Shown here: piece after piece, positions 1 to 11,555 of the stretch
Layout: each line of letters opens with the position of its first letter
Numbering within the stretch: position 1 is the first letter of the stretch
Source of the DNA: Aquilaria yunnanensis
Taxonomy: Eukaryota > Streptophyta > Magnoliopsida > Malvales > Thymelaeaceae
DNA length: 64,000 bases
Assembly: GCA_039654915.1 (NCBI GenBank)
Contig: CM077597.1
Coordinates: 91,328,001 to 91,392,000, forward strand
Direction of reading: 5' to 3'
The notes under the pieces: model-generated
Told to the model about the DNA's origin: nothing
The model's database searches: none
The model's input: only the letters and a program-made list of their open reading frames with translations
Made by a program: the position numbers and the translations under genes

Positions 1-189
1 CTAAAAAAAATAAATAAAGTAAGGTTAATTGTTCACATAAAAAAAACTCTTCTTTTTTTTTATTTGCTATTATTTATTATTTTTTTTATGGCTAAAATTG
101 AAATAAATGAAATAAGTTTAACCAGTGAGAAAAGAAATTAAATTTGCATAAAGTAAATAAAGGAAAATTAAAGGAAAATAAATAAATAA

Positions 190-560
190 AACTAAAGTGG
201 GGCTTTTGGCCATCCACTTAACAATAAAATTGCATGAATTAAATAATTACAGAAAATTAAATAAATAAAGAAAAAGTGGGGCTTTTGGCCATCCACTTAA
301 AAGATAAAATTGCATAAATTAAATAATTACAGAAAAATAAATAAATAAATAAAAGTGGGGTTTTTTGGCCATCCACTTAAAAGATAAAATTGCATAAATG
401 AAATGATTACAGAAATTAGATAAATAAAGAAAAGTGGGACTTTTTGGCCATCCACTTAAAAATAAAAAGTGCATAAATTAAATAATTGTAAAAATTAAAT
501 AAATAAAGAAAAGTGGGGCTTTTTGGCCATCCACTTAAAATAATAAAAGGTAGGAGGTAT
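190..560. repeat. Minisatellite, about five units of ~78-80 bp
   Basis: The core AAGTGGGGCTTTTGGCCAT, followed by CCACTTAA, recurs near 194, 273, 351, 430 and 510. Units are separated by AT-rich spacer containing AAATAATTACAGAAA and (AAAT)n. Each unit can form a short stem between AAGTGG and CCACTT. The array lies inside the presumed LTR and has no coding potential. Confidence 0.85.
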
Positions 561-689
561 AACCTTCCATAAAAAAATAAAAATAAAATAAGATAAATAG
601 ATAGATAAATAAACAAGAGTTAATAGTTAGTTCTGCAAAGATAAAAAAAGGTTAGTAACTTGAATGAAATAATATAAGAAGATGAGGGA

Positions 690-1250
690 TTAAGAGAGAG
701 TTATACCTAACAAAGAAAAAAAAAAATTTCGCGACAGAGCCTTCTTCTTCTCTGTTGCCGGCGACAGTGGAGGGGCCGGCGTCGTTGACGGCATGGAGAC
801 GCGACGAAGGGAGGCATGGCGGACGGCGAACGGAGCTGGACAGAGGCGTCGAGTAAGGGAGGGAGGGAGGAAGGAGAGAGGGAGTCGAGGCGGAGAGAGA
901 GAGAGAGAGGAAGAGGGAGGTGTCGGCGGCGGAGGAAGAGAGAGAGAGAGGAGAGGCCGAGGCGGAGGGCGAGGGGGAAGAGAGAGAGAGGGAGAGGAGG
1001 TCATGGCGGACGGAGAGGAGAGGGCGAGAGAGAGGTTGACGGCGAGGGAGATGAAAGAGGAGGCACGGCGGAGGCAGCGAGCTAGGGAGGAGGAAGAGAG
1101 AAGAAGAGAGGGCGAGGGCGGGGAGAGGCCGAGAGAGAGGTTGACGGCGGCGCGAGGAGAGAGAGAGAGAAGGAGAGAGGGGGACGGTGCTTTTAACGGG
1201 AGAAGGAAAAAGAGGCTGACAGTGTCAAGGGAAAACTTCTAGGATTTTCT
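690..1250. repeat. GA-rich low-complexity tract (open frames on both strands)
   Basis: The sequence is dominated by GAGAGA, GAGGCGG and GGCGAGGG motifs. Open frames exist on both strands (Arg/Glu-rich on plus, Pro/Ser/Leu-rich on minus) only because purine-rich repeats rarely contain stops. No domain is recognisable. On the minus strand it sits downstream of the LTR TATA box, so it is probably transcribed leader or LTR sequence rather than a gene. Confidence 0.6.
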
Positions 1251-1362
1251 GGGAAAAGTGATGAGAGCCAGGGACTAAGCTACAGTTTTTCTTCTTTTTT
1301 ATTTAAGAGCTCTAATCTTCATTTTTTTATTTTTTTCTCCTCTTTTTTACATATTTGGACCC

Positions 1363-1372
1363 CTATTTATAG
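1363..1372 (-). promoter_or_regulatory. TATA box of the minus-strand LTR
   Basis: The minus strand reads CTATAAATAG, close to the plant TATA consensus. It lies about 480 bp inside the presumed LTR start at 1849, and transcription would run leftward. Confidence 0.45.
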
Positions 1373-1849
1373 GGGAAGGAGTGCTGGACTGTTCATAATT
1401 AAAAAAATAATTAAAATCAAACTTATCTCTTAATTTGGTAAAATGACCGTTTCAATCCTTTCCATCTTTTTGACTTTGGGGATGTTCCTGAAACTTCTGA
1501 TTTTGACAATTTTGTCGTTTTCTGTCAATTTGGGCCAGAACCGTCGGTCTGGCCCAAAATTCATGTGACAAACTACCAAATGCTCCTGGAACTTTCATAT
1601 TTTATCAAATTTTTCCAAAACTTCTTAATTTTGTCATTTTTACCCTAAACATTTCAATTTTTTTTTTTGGTTTTTTTTTATGGAGTTTTCTTTTGTAATT
1701 CCTACATACATACATACACACATATATTATTTTTAACTAAACCCTTATAAAACAAAAAATGTATTTTAAACTAATTAACTTAATTAAAAAATTTTAGCAA
1801 TAATAATAATAATTAATTTTTAACGGTTGGACGAAATTGGGTGTCAACA

Positions 1850-1925
1850 GCTAGCATGTGAAGAAATTGTTTTCATGAACTTATTTTGTTCTGAGCTACT
1901 ATTGGCTGGTAGGTTGCAAGCTTAA
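1850..1925 (+). mobile_element. Left flank of an Athila/Tat-like Gypsy remnant
   Basis: This short stretch continues, across the solo LTR inserted at 1926-5426, into 5432-5570. Joined, the two flanks run into a polypurine tract and an LTR-like sequence. No coding frame is preserved. It is best read as the 3' internal end of an old Gypsy element. Confidence 0.35.
1921..1925. repeat. Target-site duplication CTTAA (left)
   Basis: Identical to 5427-5431; the two copies flank the solo LTR exactly. Confidence 0.8.
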
Positions 1926-4900
1926 TGTTACACCCCCAATTTTATAAACCTTAATTTTAAAAGATATCTTAAATTCCCAGAATTATAAAGCATTTAATTA
2001 AAAATAATTTAAGAAATATGAGGTAAAAAGTTTTATTTAAATTATTTTCCAAACAATGAGAGTATTAAATGAAATTAAATTAGTTAAGTGACAATCCTAG
2101 GAAAAATAATTTGCGCATAATGTGTCAATTTAAACAAATCATATGTTTCTTTAGAAATCAAATAACACAAAGTTGAAATCCAGTCCCAGCCAATTCTACT
2201 TTCGAGGGGCTACAGTGTAACCTCACTCAGTCTGCTCCACATCTTGAACCTAATTATATAGTTCAGTGTACTCTGTCTCCTCATAGTACTCACCTATGAA
2301 AAACATGTTAAAATGAGGGGTGAGCACAACTTGCTCAGTAAGAGGGAAGTATCAGGCCTATCACGGGGGTCCTAATATTCCCACAACAAACAACAACAAA
2401 TAATAAACTTTAAGTTCTAGCAATTTAATTAAAGAACAATTACGTACATCATCATAACAACAATATCAAAATCCTACTAGCATGCTTGAACTACCATGCA
2501 TATGCATTATTCCTTTTACCGATTAAATCATATCTTATTGATCAATCATTTAATCCAATACTTAAATGCCATCGGACGAACCTAGGGTGGTGAGTGTGTA
2601 CATCACCCACTCTCGGGATAACTCTTAGGCAGTGCCACTGGGGATGCCACCAAGCCAGAGCCTCTCCGGATACCTACGCCAAGGTAGAACCTCTCGTGAT
2701 AACAGCCATAAGCATGGTCCCTCGCCAGCTATGGTATGACAACGCACAAATCATATCTCCATACTCCGTGTCAATATCGAGTCATGACTAGGGACGGTTC
2801 ACCGCCACCCTAACATGCCTCTCGGGTTCGAATCGTCCGTTCTAAACCTCTCGTCTAAATTTATGGCTTGTTAGGCCATGTAGATATGGTTCGTCACCAA
2901 CCTTGCATGCCTCGTATTTTATCTTACTCTTCAAATCTTTTACTTAATGCAATCTTGTGTATGACAAACATCAATCATATGCAACAACCAATTGATGCAT
3001 GACCGTAGCTCATTTTATTTTAGCTCTTTTTAGTAGAATGCCATGGTTCTAGTGCATCCTATTTCTTTTATCATGTTATCTTAGTTTAGTGTTACATGAT
3101 GTCATGACAATCAATGATATCTTTTAAGTGTATTTGTGATAAATGTTCATCTCATTTCTCATGAATTCTTTCTAAATTGGTCATTTAGCATTTATGCTTC
3201 TAATCCTTTATCTATCGACTTATAATAATTTATTACGGCCCTAACATGCCACTAACGGTTCCTTCCAATCTCATCATGTTGCTAGTGAGCTTGTCGGCCC
3301 TAAACATGGTACTAGCGGTGTTTATTTAGGCGGTCCTAACATATTTCTATTTTAATTCGTGTTACAAGCGGTCCTAGTATGATACTAGCGCCAAACATAC
3401 ATCATACATCATACATCACATCATTACAACCATACAACCAACCAACCAACCAAAAATTATATCTCAATGGAAGAGAACTAAAATAAAATAAAATAAAATT
3501 CTAGATAAACTAATTAATTACCCTACCCATGTTGCCCACGCATTTAAAGATTTTGTTTAGCCCAATTGTTTACTTAAAATTTATTATTTGGATTGATGCT
3601 TATTTTGGGCCTAAGAGGGCCCACGAGAACTAACCCGTTCTTCCCCCTTACCTAGTTCGGAATAATACGGCGAAAGATGGCGATTTCCTAGGACGGTCCT
3701 ACAAAATGTTAGTAAGGTAGAAAATTAGAAAAATATACTAAAAATTGGAAATTTCCTAAATGGCACTTGGAAGGTTCATGTTTTTGGCATCTAAGTCGGA
3801 ATTTTACTTAGTAAGCAAAAAGGGTCTCGGGGTGTCTCCAATGACCTCGTGCCTATTCGGGATCGTGTCGGGAGCCTTCTTGATATTGACCCTAAAAATT
3901 ACAGCAACCACACACTAAGTTATATGCTCATTTAATGGCTGTAAAAACTAATCTTGGAAGGAAAATTTTTTTATTTCGGTTACCGATGTGTTTTCAGGAT
4001 CTCTGGCACTTCAGGAGTCCAAAGAAGTGCCAAACCTTCAAGTAAGGATTTTTCTAACCCTTTGTAATAACATGGACAGCAAAGATAAGATAATTGTTAG
4101 GGCTGTAAGATTTGAAATTGGCAGCCGAAAGGATTTTAAAAAGACTGCGGTGGCTTACCGGAGTTTAGGAGCAAGCATAGACCCGATTGCACTGGAAACG
4201 AGTGCAAAACCCAAAAATTGGATTAACAATGATCTACCAAGAACTTACAGCAAGAATATTAGGACTCTAGGTGCTGGAAGAATAGAAAAAAAAAATTAAA
4301 AGAGTAATACCGAAGAACTTTGGCTCACGCGAATCAAATTGGAATCGTCGGTATTCGTAGGATCGCTTTTGGTGTCTGGATGTGGTTTCCTTTCAACTTA
4401 ATAAACCTAAGCAATAATAAGGAATTAAATATAATTCAAAATTGGTTGGATGATGGAGAAATAAAATCCCAAAGGGCTGGACTTACGCCGGTTCGACAAA
4501 GATCACTATCAAGCCGGTAACGGAGCGGAGAGTGCGATGACAATCCTTTGGTGTGATAATTTCTTCTCCACTCTACTATGCAAGTCGCTGAACAATGGTG
4601 GAATTAGGAGGCTATCTACATGGAATAAAGGAATGAAAAAGAGAAATATACGTGAAGGTTGAAGGAGGCGGCTGGAATGGCAAGGTGGAACATAACGATC
4701 ATTGGTGTTTTTCCCATTGTTGTTGCTTAAGTGGATGTTGCGCATGGACTAGAAAAGAAAGGAAGCAGCAGCAACCCTTGGTGGCGAATTGGAATTCTTT
4801 TTGTTTTTGACCTAGGAGAGATACGGGAAAAGAATATTAAATTAAAAGAAAGAGTTATAGTTATAGATAATAATGAAGGTTTTTAAAATAAGGAAAATAT

Positions 4901-5426
4901 AGATAAGTAGGTAAATTAAATTAAATTGTTTTTTTTTAAAAAACAAAATTCCAAGGAGGCCTACGGCTGAAACTTTTTAGAATAAAAATTAGGGTTAGTT
5001 GGGAAATTATTATATACAACAAAAGCACAAACCCGGTTTAAACCCTACACGCACATAAGCTAAATTTTTAGAAATCTAAGCAAACGGATTCAAAATTGAG
5101 TGAAACAAATTTCTCTTGACTCATTTTTTCGAGAAGAATCCAATGGTGCTCCCAGATTTTTCATCCGATGCTCAGTTGGAAATGACAAAAATGCCCCTAG
5201 CCTAAAGAAAATGACTTTAAACTTCTGGTTTGGAATTTTGACTTAATAAGTACTAAAGGAATTATCTAAGGATTAAGATTCTTAATTTTATATTAACTTT
5301 CTAAATTTGTAGGTAAAAATTACAAAAATACCCTTGAGGAAAAAATGTTAATTAACTTATTTTTATTTTTATTTTATTTAGGGCAATTTGGTAATTTTAT
5401 TTTCCTTAATTTCTAGGGTTGTTACA
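1926..5426 (-). mobile_element. Solo LTR, 3501 bp, Ty3/Gypsy (Tekay/Del-like)
   Basis: Bounded by TGTTACA at both ends, with perfect 5-bp target duplications CTTAA at 1921-1925 and 5427-5431. The minus-strand reading starts TGTAACAACCC. It has a TATATAATAAT promoter near 5010, and a block near 2330 about lines up with the GAGCAAGTTGTGCTCACCCC motif often seen near the 3' end of long Tekay/Del LTRs. No gag-pol frame is present. LTR ends with a flawless duplication and no internal region point to a solo LTR left by recombination. Small open frames inside (3988-4299 and others) have no recognisable domain. Confidence 0.75.
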
Positions 5427-5431
5427 CTTAA
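5427..5431. repeat. Target-site duplication CTTAA (right)
   Basis: Right partner of 1921-1925. Confidence 0.8.
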
Positions 5432-7100
5432 TTTCTTTTGTTGAGCTTTCAAGACCCTTGGATGTGAAATTATCTTACTCTGTTTAACTCAAAAATATGT
5501 TTCTTTCTTTCTTAGATTTGTTTTGCTTTAACTTTTGCCCGAGAACAAGTAAAAGCTAAGTGTGGGGAAATTTAATAAGTTTACATTTTTTATATTTATT
5601 TCTCCCATATTTAGTATGTTTTAATGTATTTTGAACATTAAAGATATATTTTGAGTATATTTTGTAGGTTAGAGTATATTTGGACTTAATTAATTAAAAG
5701 TGAATTTAATTTATAATTTTAGAAGTTTTAATTTGGTTGTGTTCTTTTAGGATTTTGACAGATTGATAATATTCCAGTAGAAAAATTATGTATTAATCCA
5801 CAGAGATCGGAATTGAGTGATTCTTAATTCATTGGAAAGCTAACATCTAGATCTACAAATCATATGTAGACCATAAAATCCAGTTTGAACGTTAAGGGGG
5901 TCAAATTCATCTTGAAATTCACAATTTCCGCGTCATGACTGGCTTAGAAGCAGTTGCGGTATTTTGGGCATATCTTTGGCTACAAATGTCCGTTTTGTAT
6001 GATTCAAGTGTCATTTTGAAGCTAAGAAATAGCTCTACAACTTTTATGCTTTGAGGTTTGAGAGATAATAACCACATCAAGGTCTAATTTCAGCCTGTAT
6101 TTGCTGCTGATGTTTTAGAGTATTTCATGGCTAACAACTTTGAAACCTTCTAGTTATTTTAAATCTTTTTATTTGTATGGGGTAATTTTATAACAATATA
6201 GAAAATTTAGGAAGATTTTGTAAGTTTAGCACAATATGCTAACTTTTTTGGGTATTTAAAGAGATGAGCAGCTACCACCAGGCTCTCCCTTCCTCCCTAT
6301 ACACTTTGGTTTTTCTCTATTTTTCTTTATTTTTCTTCCAAACTTGTCTGAGTGTTTTTCTAGTTTGGTTCAAAGGGACGATTTTCATCGCCAACAACAG
6401 TTGTGAGAATTGATTTTTCTTCCTGAAACTTTCTTTAAATTCAAGTATTTACTTCCTCACGGTTGAGATTAATTGCAATTAATTTTTTTATTCTCGATTG
6501 TTGAATTTGTTCTTCGACTGCAAATTTGCTTGATTTTCTTTCAACTACTTAGGTTAAAAAAATTCAACTCAGAAGCAAGTTAATTTAATTGGAGATTATT
6601 TTTATTTCTGGTTAGTTCATACAGGAGAGGTAAGATAGGTTAAATTGTTTAAGATTTTAGATAGTTGCTTAAAATAAACTTTTTTGTTCGTTATCTTCAT
6701 GCTAATTTTGAGTTAATTAGAAATGGCTTTTCAATATCTTGTGACTTAAAATTAAGAAATTAATCTGAAGCTTTTTCCAGTTAATTTTACAATTGAATTC
6801 TTTGGGTTCTTTTTAGCTTTAAAGATAGCCCTATTTGTTTACCTGGATTGAAGAAATATTTACTTTCAATGATCAACTGCATAACTAGAATGAATAATCA
6901 ACCCTGAAGTGAATGTTTTTAGTATTGGTTAATTCTGTTTTAATTTTACAGTTAATTTATTTCAGTATTTGATTCAAGAAAATCCTTCAATCTTTTATTT
7001 CAGTTTTCTATCAGAAAGCTTTCAGATAAAATTTTCTTTGGGATTTAACTTGATTTTAACTGTTATACTATAAATTTATTTATTCTGAGTTATTAGTGAT
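5432..7100 (+). mobile_element. Athila/Tat-like Gypsy 3' end: polypurine tract plus degraded LTR
   Basis: At 5552-5571 the sequence AAGCTAAGTGTGGGGAAATT matches the polypurine signature that precedes the 3' LTR of Athila/Tat elements. The next ~700 bp has the texture of such LTRs, including a block about substances rising and falling in AT content, and a TATA-like GGTATTTAAAGA near 6251. A pyrimidine-rich leader follows (about 6280-6370). The right end is not resolved and no open gag-pol frame exists. Element class is inferred from the tract; coordinates of the right end are approximate. Confidence 0.4.
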
Positions 7101-7975
7101 ACCAGAATTATTTTTTACAGTTTCAACAACAGACCACAAAGTTTAAGATGATAATTTGAAAATTCAAAAATGCTAGATTTTGAGGCAACAAATGAATATT
7201 ATTCTAGATTAACTGATGAAATAATTAATCAAATGAAAGCCTAAGAAAAAAAATCTTTGATTAGAAAATTGTTAAGAAAATATTAAATTTTATTCCATAG
7301 AAATTTTAATCAATAATCTCTATGATAGAAGAAAAAAAAAAGATTTATCAACATCATCTGTGTCCAAACTCATAGGATCACTTGAAACAAGAGAAAAAAG
7401 GTTAAATAGGCATGATGAAGATTCAACTGAGAGCGTCATTCAGTCCAAAAATTAGTTTGAAAAATCCAAAAATAAAAAAAATTAATTTGAAATTCTTGTA
7501 AAAAAATATGAGGAAATAAAAAAATCCTTCATGTGGAATTTACAAAAAAAAAAAATCAATTAGAGAACTATTGTTGGTTCCAAGGACAATCAAGATACCG
7601 CAACTACAAAAGGTTTAGTCATGTGGAGAAAGAAGGTTGTGCAACGTAAAGAGGAGGTCGTAAATCAAGAGCTAAAGAGGTTGGAGAGCAACATAAACTA
7701 ATGTTAACACAAAAGAAGGTCTAGGAAAAGAGGATTTGTGTGTGCAATTGTTTTTTTACACTCCCAGATAAGTTTGTTTTCTATGTTTTTGGAATAGGGT
7801 TTTGTAGGATGATTTTGTTTTGTAGGTGGGCTTTCGGTAGGCATTTTCTTGTTTTCTGGTGTTAAGGTAGTGGGTTGAGGTATTTATTCTATTTATGGTT
7901 ATTGGGGTTTGAGACTTTCTTTCATCATCTTTTCTTCTCAGATGAAGTCTGTTCCTCTCATTTTATTTTATAATA
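7101..7975. other. AT-rich intergenic sequence, no gene seen
   Basis: No conserved frame, RNA gene or clean element boundary is visible. A purine-rich patch near 7640-7740 may be the decayed internal end of a retroelement. Confidence 0.4.
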
Positions 7976-8177
7976 ATATTTTTCATTGTTGTTTAAAAAA
8001 TATATTTATATGTTGCCTATGGAAATGCATGTTTATATTAGGGTTTGGACATAAAAGAAACAAATATGTTGAAAAGCCAAGACGAGGGATTTCAACAGGA
8101 AGGTGAGTTTAGAGGCCAAGAGGGTCATGATGAGAAGCATTTTATAATTCTCATTTTTTGCAATTATGTAAAAGCTA

Positions 8178-8185
8178 TATGTAAG
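8178..8185. repeat. hAT target-site duplication TATGTAAG (left)
   Basis: Identical to 9230-9237. Confidence 0.85.
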
Positions 8186-9229
8186 TAGAGATGGGCAACG
8201 GCCTGACCCGACCCCGGACTAGCCCAACTCGACCAAGCCCGGGCCAAGGCCAGCAAGGCTCGGGTATAGGCGGGCCTATGCCATGTTGGGCCTTACCCGG
8301 GCCTGGGCCTAGGCCATGGCGGCCTTGGGCCTGATCGGGTTCTTTTAAAAAAATAAAGTTAAATTATTTTTTTCCTTGAAACAAAAACATTATAACTAGT
8401 GCAACTTTTATTAATTAAAAATCAAACGACGTATACAATTAACTAGAATTTGCCTGACAGGAGAAAATTAGTGTACAATTATTATTATTACTTATAAGAA
8501 AGAATTTTACTAAATTATTATTATGATATGATGTAAAGGGTGAAGTAATCAGAATTCAAAATTTAAACCTTTCATTTACGCTGAAACATTTCTAAAAGTT
8601 AATCCATATGCCAGATGAAGGATTTTTACTTTTAATCATGAACTTGGTACTAACAGAAATGATAAAAATAATAGAAGGATAAATTTAATAAAAATTAACA
8701 CATTACGCAGAGTATTGGGCCATGTTTAGTATATTCTTAAGACCAATTACTCAAATTCTTAATAGTTTTCTTCCCATTATTATTTTTCATCTAGATTCGT
8801 TTTGTTCCTCCTGCTTCTTGGTATGGCTAGAAAAAAGGCTTTTTAACTTCTCTGTGTAGTTGTTACTGGTTGTTGAAGTGGATAAAATGGTAGCTTGAGG
8901 TCAAAAAGTAAGCTGGAGCTATTGGAGGGCCATAAGTTATAATTTGTCCACATTTTTGTAAAATTTTGAATATATTCTTTAGGTAAACCCTGTGAGGACC
9001 GTCGGGCCAGGCAAGTCCTTGGCTCCAAGTCGAGCTGGGCCATGTCGGGCCTAGGCCTGACCTCCAAGTCGGGTTGGGCTATGCCGAGCCTATACAACTT
9101 CTTCTTTTCTCAGGCTCATAGTTGGCCCACCTCCACTGGGTTCCAAGTGGGTTGGGCTGTGCCGTGCCTTGACCAGGCTGTGCCGGGTATAGGTTGGGCC
9201 AGGTTGGCCTGGCCCATTGCCCACCTCTA
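8186..9229. mobile_element. Non-autonomous hAT-type element, 1044 bp, with perfect 8-bp TSD
   Basis: The left end is TAGAGATGGGCAACGGCC; the right end is GGCCCATTGCCCACCTCTA, its imperfect inverse. Both are flanked by TATGTAAG (8178-8185 and 9230-9237), an 8-bp duplication as made by hAT transposases. The subterminal 150 bp on both sides are strikingly GC-rich, with repeated GGGCC, TCGGGC and GGGCTGGGCC words, while the core (about 8340-8850) is AT-rich. Open frames here (8843-9321) are by-products of these repeats. There is no transposase. Confidence 0.85.
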
Positions 9230-9237
9230 TATGTAAG
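9230..9237. repeat. hAT target-site duplication TATGTAAG (right)
   Basis: Identical to 8178-8185. Confidence 0.85.
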
Positions 9238-9408
9238 GATTGTTAGTAGAGAAAATGGATCCATATGTCCATGTGATAGTATTAATGGTATACAAGAAAT
9301 GTAATATCTATACTCGTCCAAATAAATTTCTTATTTATGAATATAGGCTTATTAAAAGTTAAACCATATTAAATTTATTTGTGTGTGTTTCAATTTTGTT
9401 TTGATCTA

Positions 9409-9420
9409 TGGTATCAAAGC
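9409..9420 (+). other. Copia-like primer-binding site
   Basis: TGGTATCAAAGC differs by one base from the usual plant initiator-Met tRNA complement TGGTATCAGAGC. It follows directly on the end of the first LTR-like copy. Confidence 0.4.
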
Positions 9421-10516
9421 ATGTGATTTAGTCTTAGCAATGTTAATAACTTGCTCCTATGGAGGAGTATACGGTTTAATCCTAGCATTGTGAAGTATTT
9501 AGACTGATGATGACTTGAAGTTTGATGATTAATTCATGGCATGATGAAACCTAAAAAATCATCCTAGGTGAAGTGATTTGTTAGTTTATCTCATAGTGCA
9601 GTTTTTCTTGTTTGTAGCTTAATAGAACATAAGGAGTCATCCTAAGGATGTTGTGCTTTGTTTTAATTGCAAGTGGCACCTACTGCTCGGTGCAAAGATT
9701 AAATATTGTGTTCTTAGTATATTTATGTCTGGAGTCATGTTAATGTTGTTATTCTTAGTAGTATTCTGCTTATGCCTTTGTGGTATTTGCCATTCGTATT
9801 TATGGTCATAGTTGTGGTTATGTCATTTTCTATAGTTATCGTTGTAAGTGCTTATAGAAAAGAATTTGAGCCAATATAAGGATTTTCTTTTTTTTTTTGT
9901 TTTTTTTTTGCTTAAATTATGAAGATTGGGGATTTGGTTCTAATTTAACAATTGGTTAAGTTATGTTTTGGCCGAATTGACTGCAAGTGGAAAAGACATT
10001 TCATCTATTGCTTGGTGACCAAATTTTTGGGTTAGTAGTTTTTTCATAGTAATTTTAGTGTTTGGCATGTGTAAGGAAATTTAGGATTTTGAAGTTGATT
10101 ATGTTTAGTTTTCCAATTTTGTTTGAGTTTATTTGTGGCCTATAAAAAATATGTTTTTTTGATGAAAAATACATGTTTATGTTAGGGTTATAATATGAGA
10201 GAGAAAAGTCAATGTGTTGAAAAAACTATGAATTCTTATATTTTGCAATTGTGAAAACAAGATGTAGAGTTATTGGCGATGGTAGGGATCTATATAGCCA
10301 TATGTGAGTCCTAGGGCGTATTTCAATTTTAATTTCTATATTTTACCTCAGTAAATATTTTTCATTTGTAGGCATGAGTTAATTAAGAGCCCAAACACAT
10401 TAAAACGTGCTTTTGTCTTAATTGTGTTTTGATTTCAGTTATGTATGTTATGTGATTGAAAAATTTACCAATATATATTACATATGAGAAATAAGTGTAA
10501 TTTCTAATATGAATAT

Positions 10517-11547
10517 AGGGAGAAGGTCATAAAAATTCCTAAAATTATTTAGGTTTTGACAAGTTAGTCCTGAAGCCCATCGGTTTGACAAAGTAGTCCT
10601 AAAACTACCGAACCGCCAATACTGTTAGTCCTAATTTGGATATTTCCCAAGATGGCAGATGGAAAAACTGAGGTGGCATATAACAGACGTATAAATCTGA
10701 CTTTTTGAGTTTTTTAGCTGTTTAGTAACCTTGCAGATTTAATTGCTCAAAACAAAAAATAGGAGTCATTAAAACACTTGTTTCCCCACTTTCCATCTTC
10801 TTCACCACTTGTCACCATAACCCTTCTTTCCCTTCTCATCACCTCTGTCGTTCTCCATGACCGAGCCCCTCTACCTTCACCGCGCTTGTCCTCCACCATA
10901 ATCCGTCTTCAATCGCACAAACCCAGCCACTGCCTGAGGCTTTATAATCACCGATCGCCATGCTGGAGCTCTGCCGACATTGCCAATGGTAGGTGGAAGA
11001 TGATGTGATTTCTATGATGTGATTTCGATTTTGATTTGGAAGAAACACCGATGTGATTCTGATTCGCCTCTCCTAGGTTCACCTCTTGCCAAAGGCTGTC
11101 CTCGTTTGCATCGGCCGCCTCCTTAATTTGCCTCTGACCGGAACAGAGATGCGGTTCATCCCCTGAGTTGTGATTCGTGCCTATGTCATCCTTAACTGCT
11201 TTGTCCCGTTGTCCTTGCTCTAGTGTGTCACCGTGTCGCCCATCACTTGCCAAAAGGAGGAAGAAGATGGTAAGCGGAGAAAATCATGTTTAATCACCAT
11301 ATCTTTTTATTTTCAGCAATTGACTCTATAAGGTTTCCAGTGATATAAAAAAGAGACAATAATTCAAAATTTAACATCTACCAAGTGCCACTTCAGCTTT
11401 TCCATTGATCAGCTGGCGACATATCCAAAGTAGAACTAACAAAGTTTAGGGTTCCATAATTTTAGGACTACTTTGCTAAATCGATGAGTTTTAGGACAAA
11501 CTTGTTAAAATTTTAAAAGCTTTAGGACTTTTTATGTCCTTCTCCCT
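10517..11547. mobile_element. Long-TIR DNA transposon, 1031 bp, non-autonomous (MULE- or hAT-type)
   Basis: The ends AGGGAGAAGGTCATAAAAA and TTTTTATGTCCTTCTCCCT are inverses, and the similarity runs about 150 bp inward: both arms carry TAGTCCT repeats and a conserved TTTGGATAT block. An 8-bp duplication ATGAATAT flanks it (10509-10516, 11548-11555). Long TIRs suggest a Mutator-like element, but the duplication is 8 bp rather than the usual 9, so hAT remains possible. The interior (10780-11270) is GC-richer and has short open frames on both strands without recognisable domains; captured host sequence is possible. Confidence 0.75.
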
Positions 11548-11555
11548 ATGAATAT

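Larger units (their letters stand above)
1..1849 (-). mobile_element. LTR of a Ty3/Gypsy-type retrotransposon (partial, left end outside window)
   Basis: The right edge reads GGTGTCAACA (1840-1849). On the minus strand this is TGTTGACACC, a common 5' end of long plant Gypsy (Tat/Ogre-like) LTRs. A canonical minus-strand TATA box, CTATAAATAG, lies at 1363-1372. The GA-rich tract at 790-1240 and the tandem repeats at 190-560 lie downstream of it, as expected for R/U5 and leader sequence. The other LTR end, the PBS and the target duplication are not in the window. The LTR assignment is inference from the end motif and the promoter position; the lineage is uncertain. Confidence 0.5.
7976..10445 (+). 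mobile_element. Degraded Copia-like element: two diverged LTRs around a ~700-bp interior
   Basis: The segment 7976-8177 plus 9238-9408 (split by the hAT element) and the segment 10131-10445 share collinear motifs, for example ATGCATGTTTATATTAGGGT versus ATACATGTTTATGTTAGGGT, and a shared GTGTTTCAATTTTGTTTTGA-like end. Directly after the first copy, TGGTATCAAAGC (9409-9420) resembles the initiator-Met tRNA primer-binding site of Copia elements. The interior is short and has no polyprotein, so this is either a TRIM/LARD-like non-autonomous element or a deletion relic. The copies are clearly diverged, so the insertion is old. Confidence 0.4.

Noticed and set aside
190..560. Regular repeats considered as a CRISPR-like array
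   Set aside because: Unit size, AT-rich related spacers and the plant setting show an ordinary minisatellite.
690..1242. Overlapping long open frames (Arg/Glu-rich and Pro/Ser-rich)
   Set aside because: Both come from GA-repeat composition; no domain, and the tract lies in a presumed LTR.
8843..9321. Three overlapping frames on both strands
   Set aside because: Produced by GGGCC-type words in the hAT-type element; the frames cross its end.
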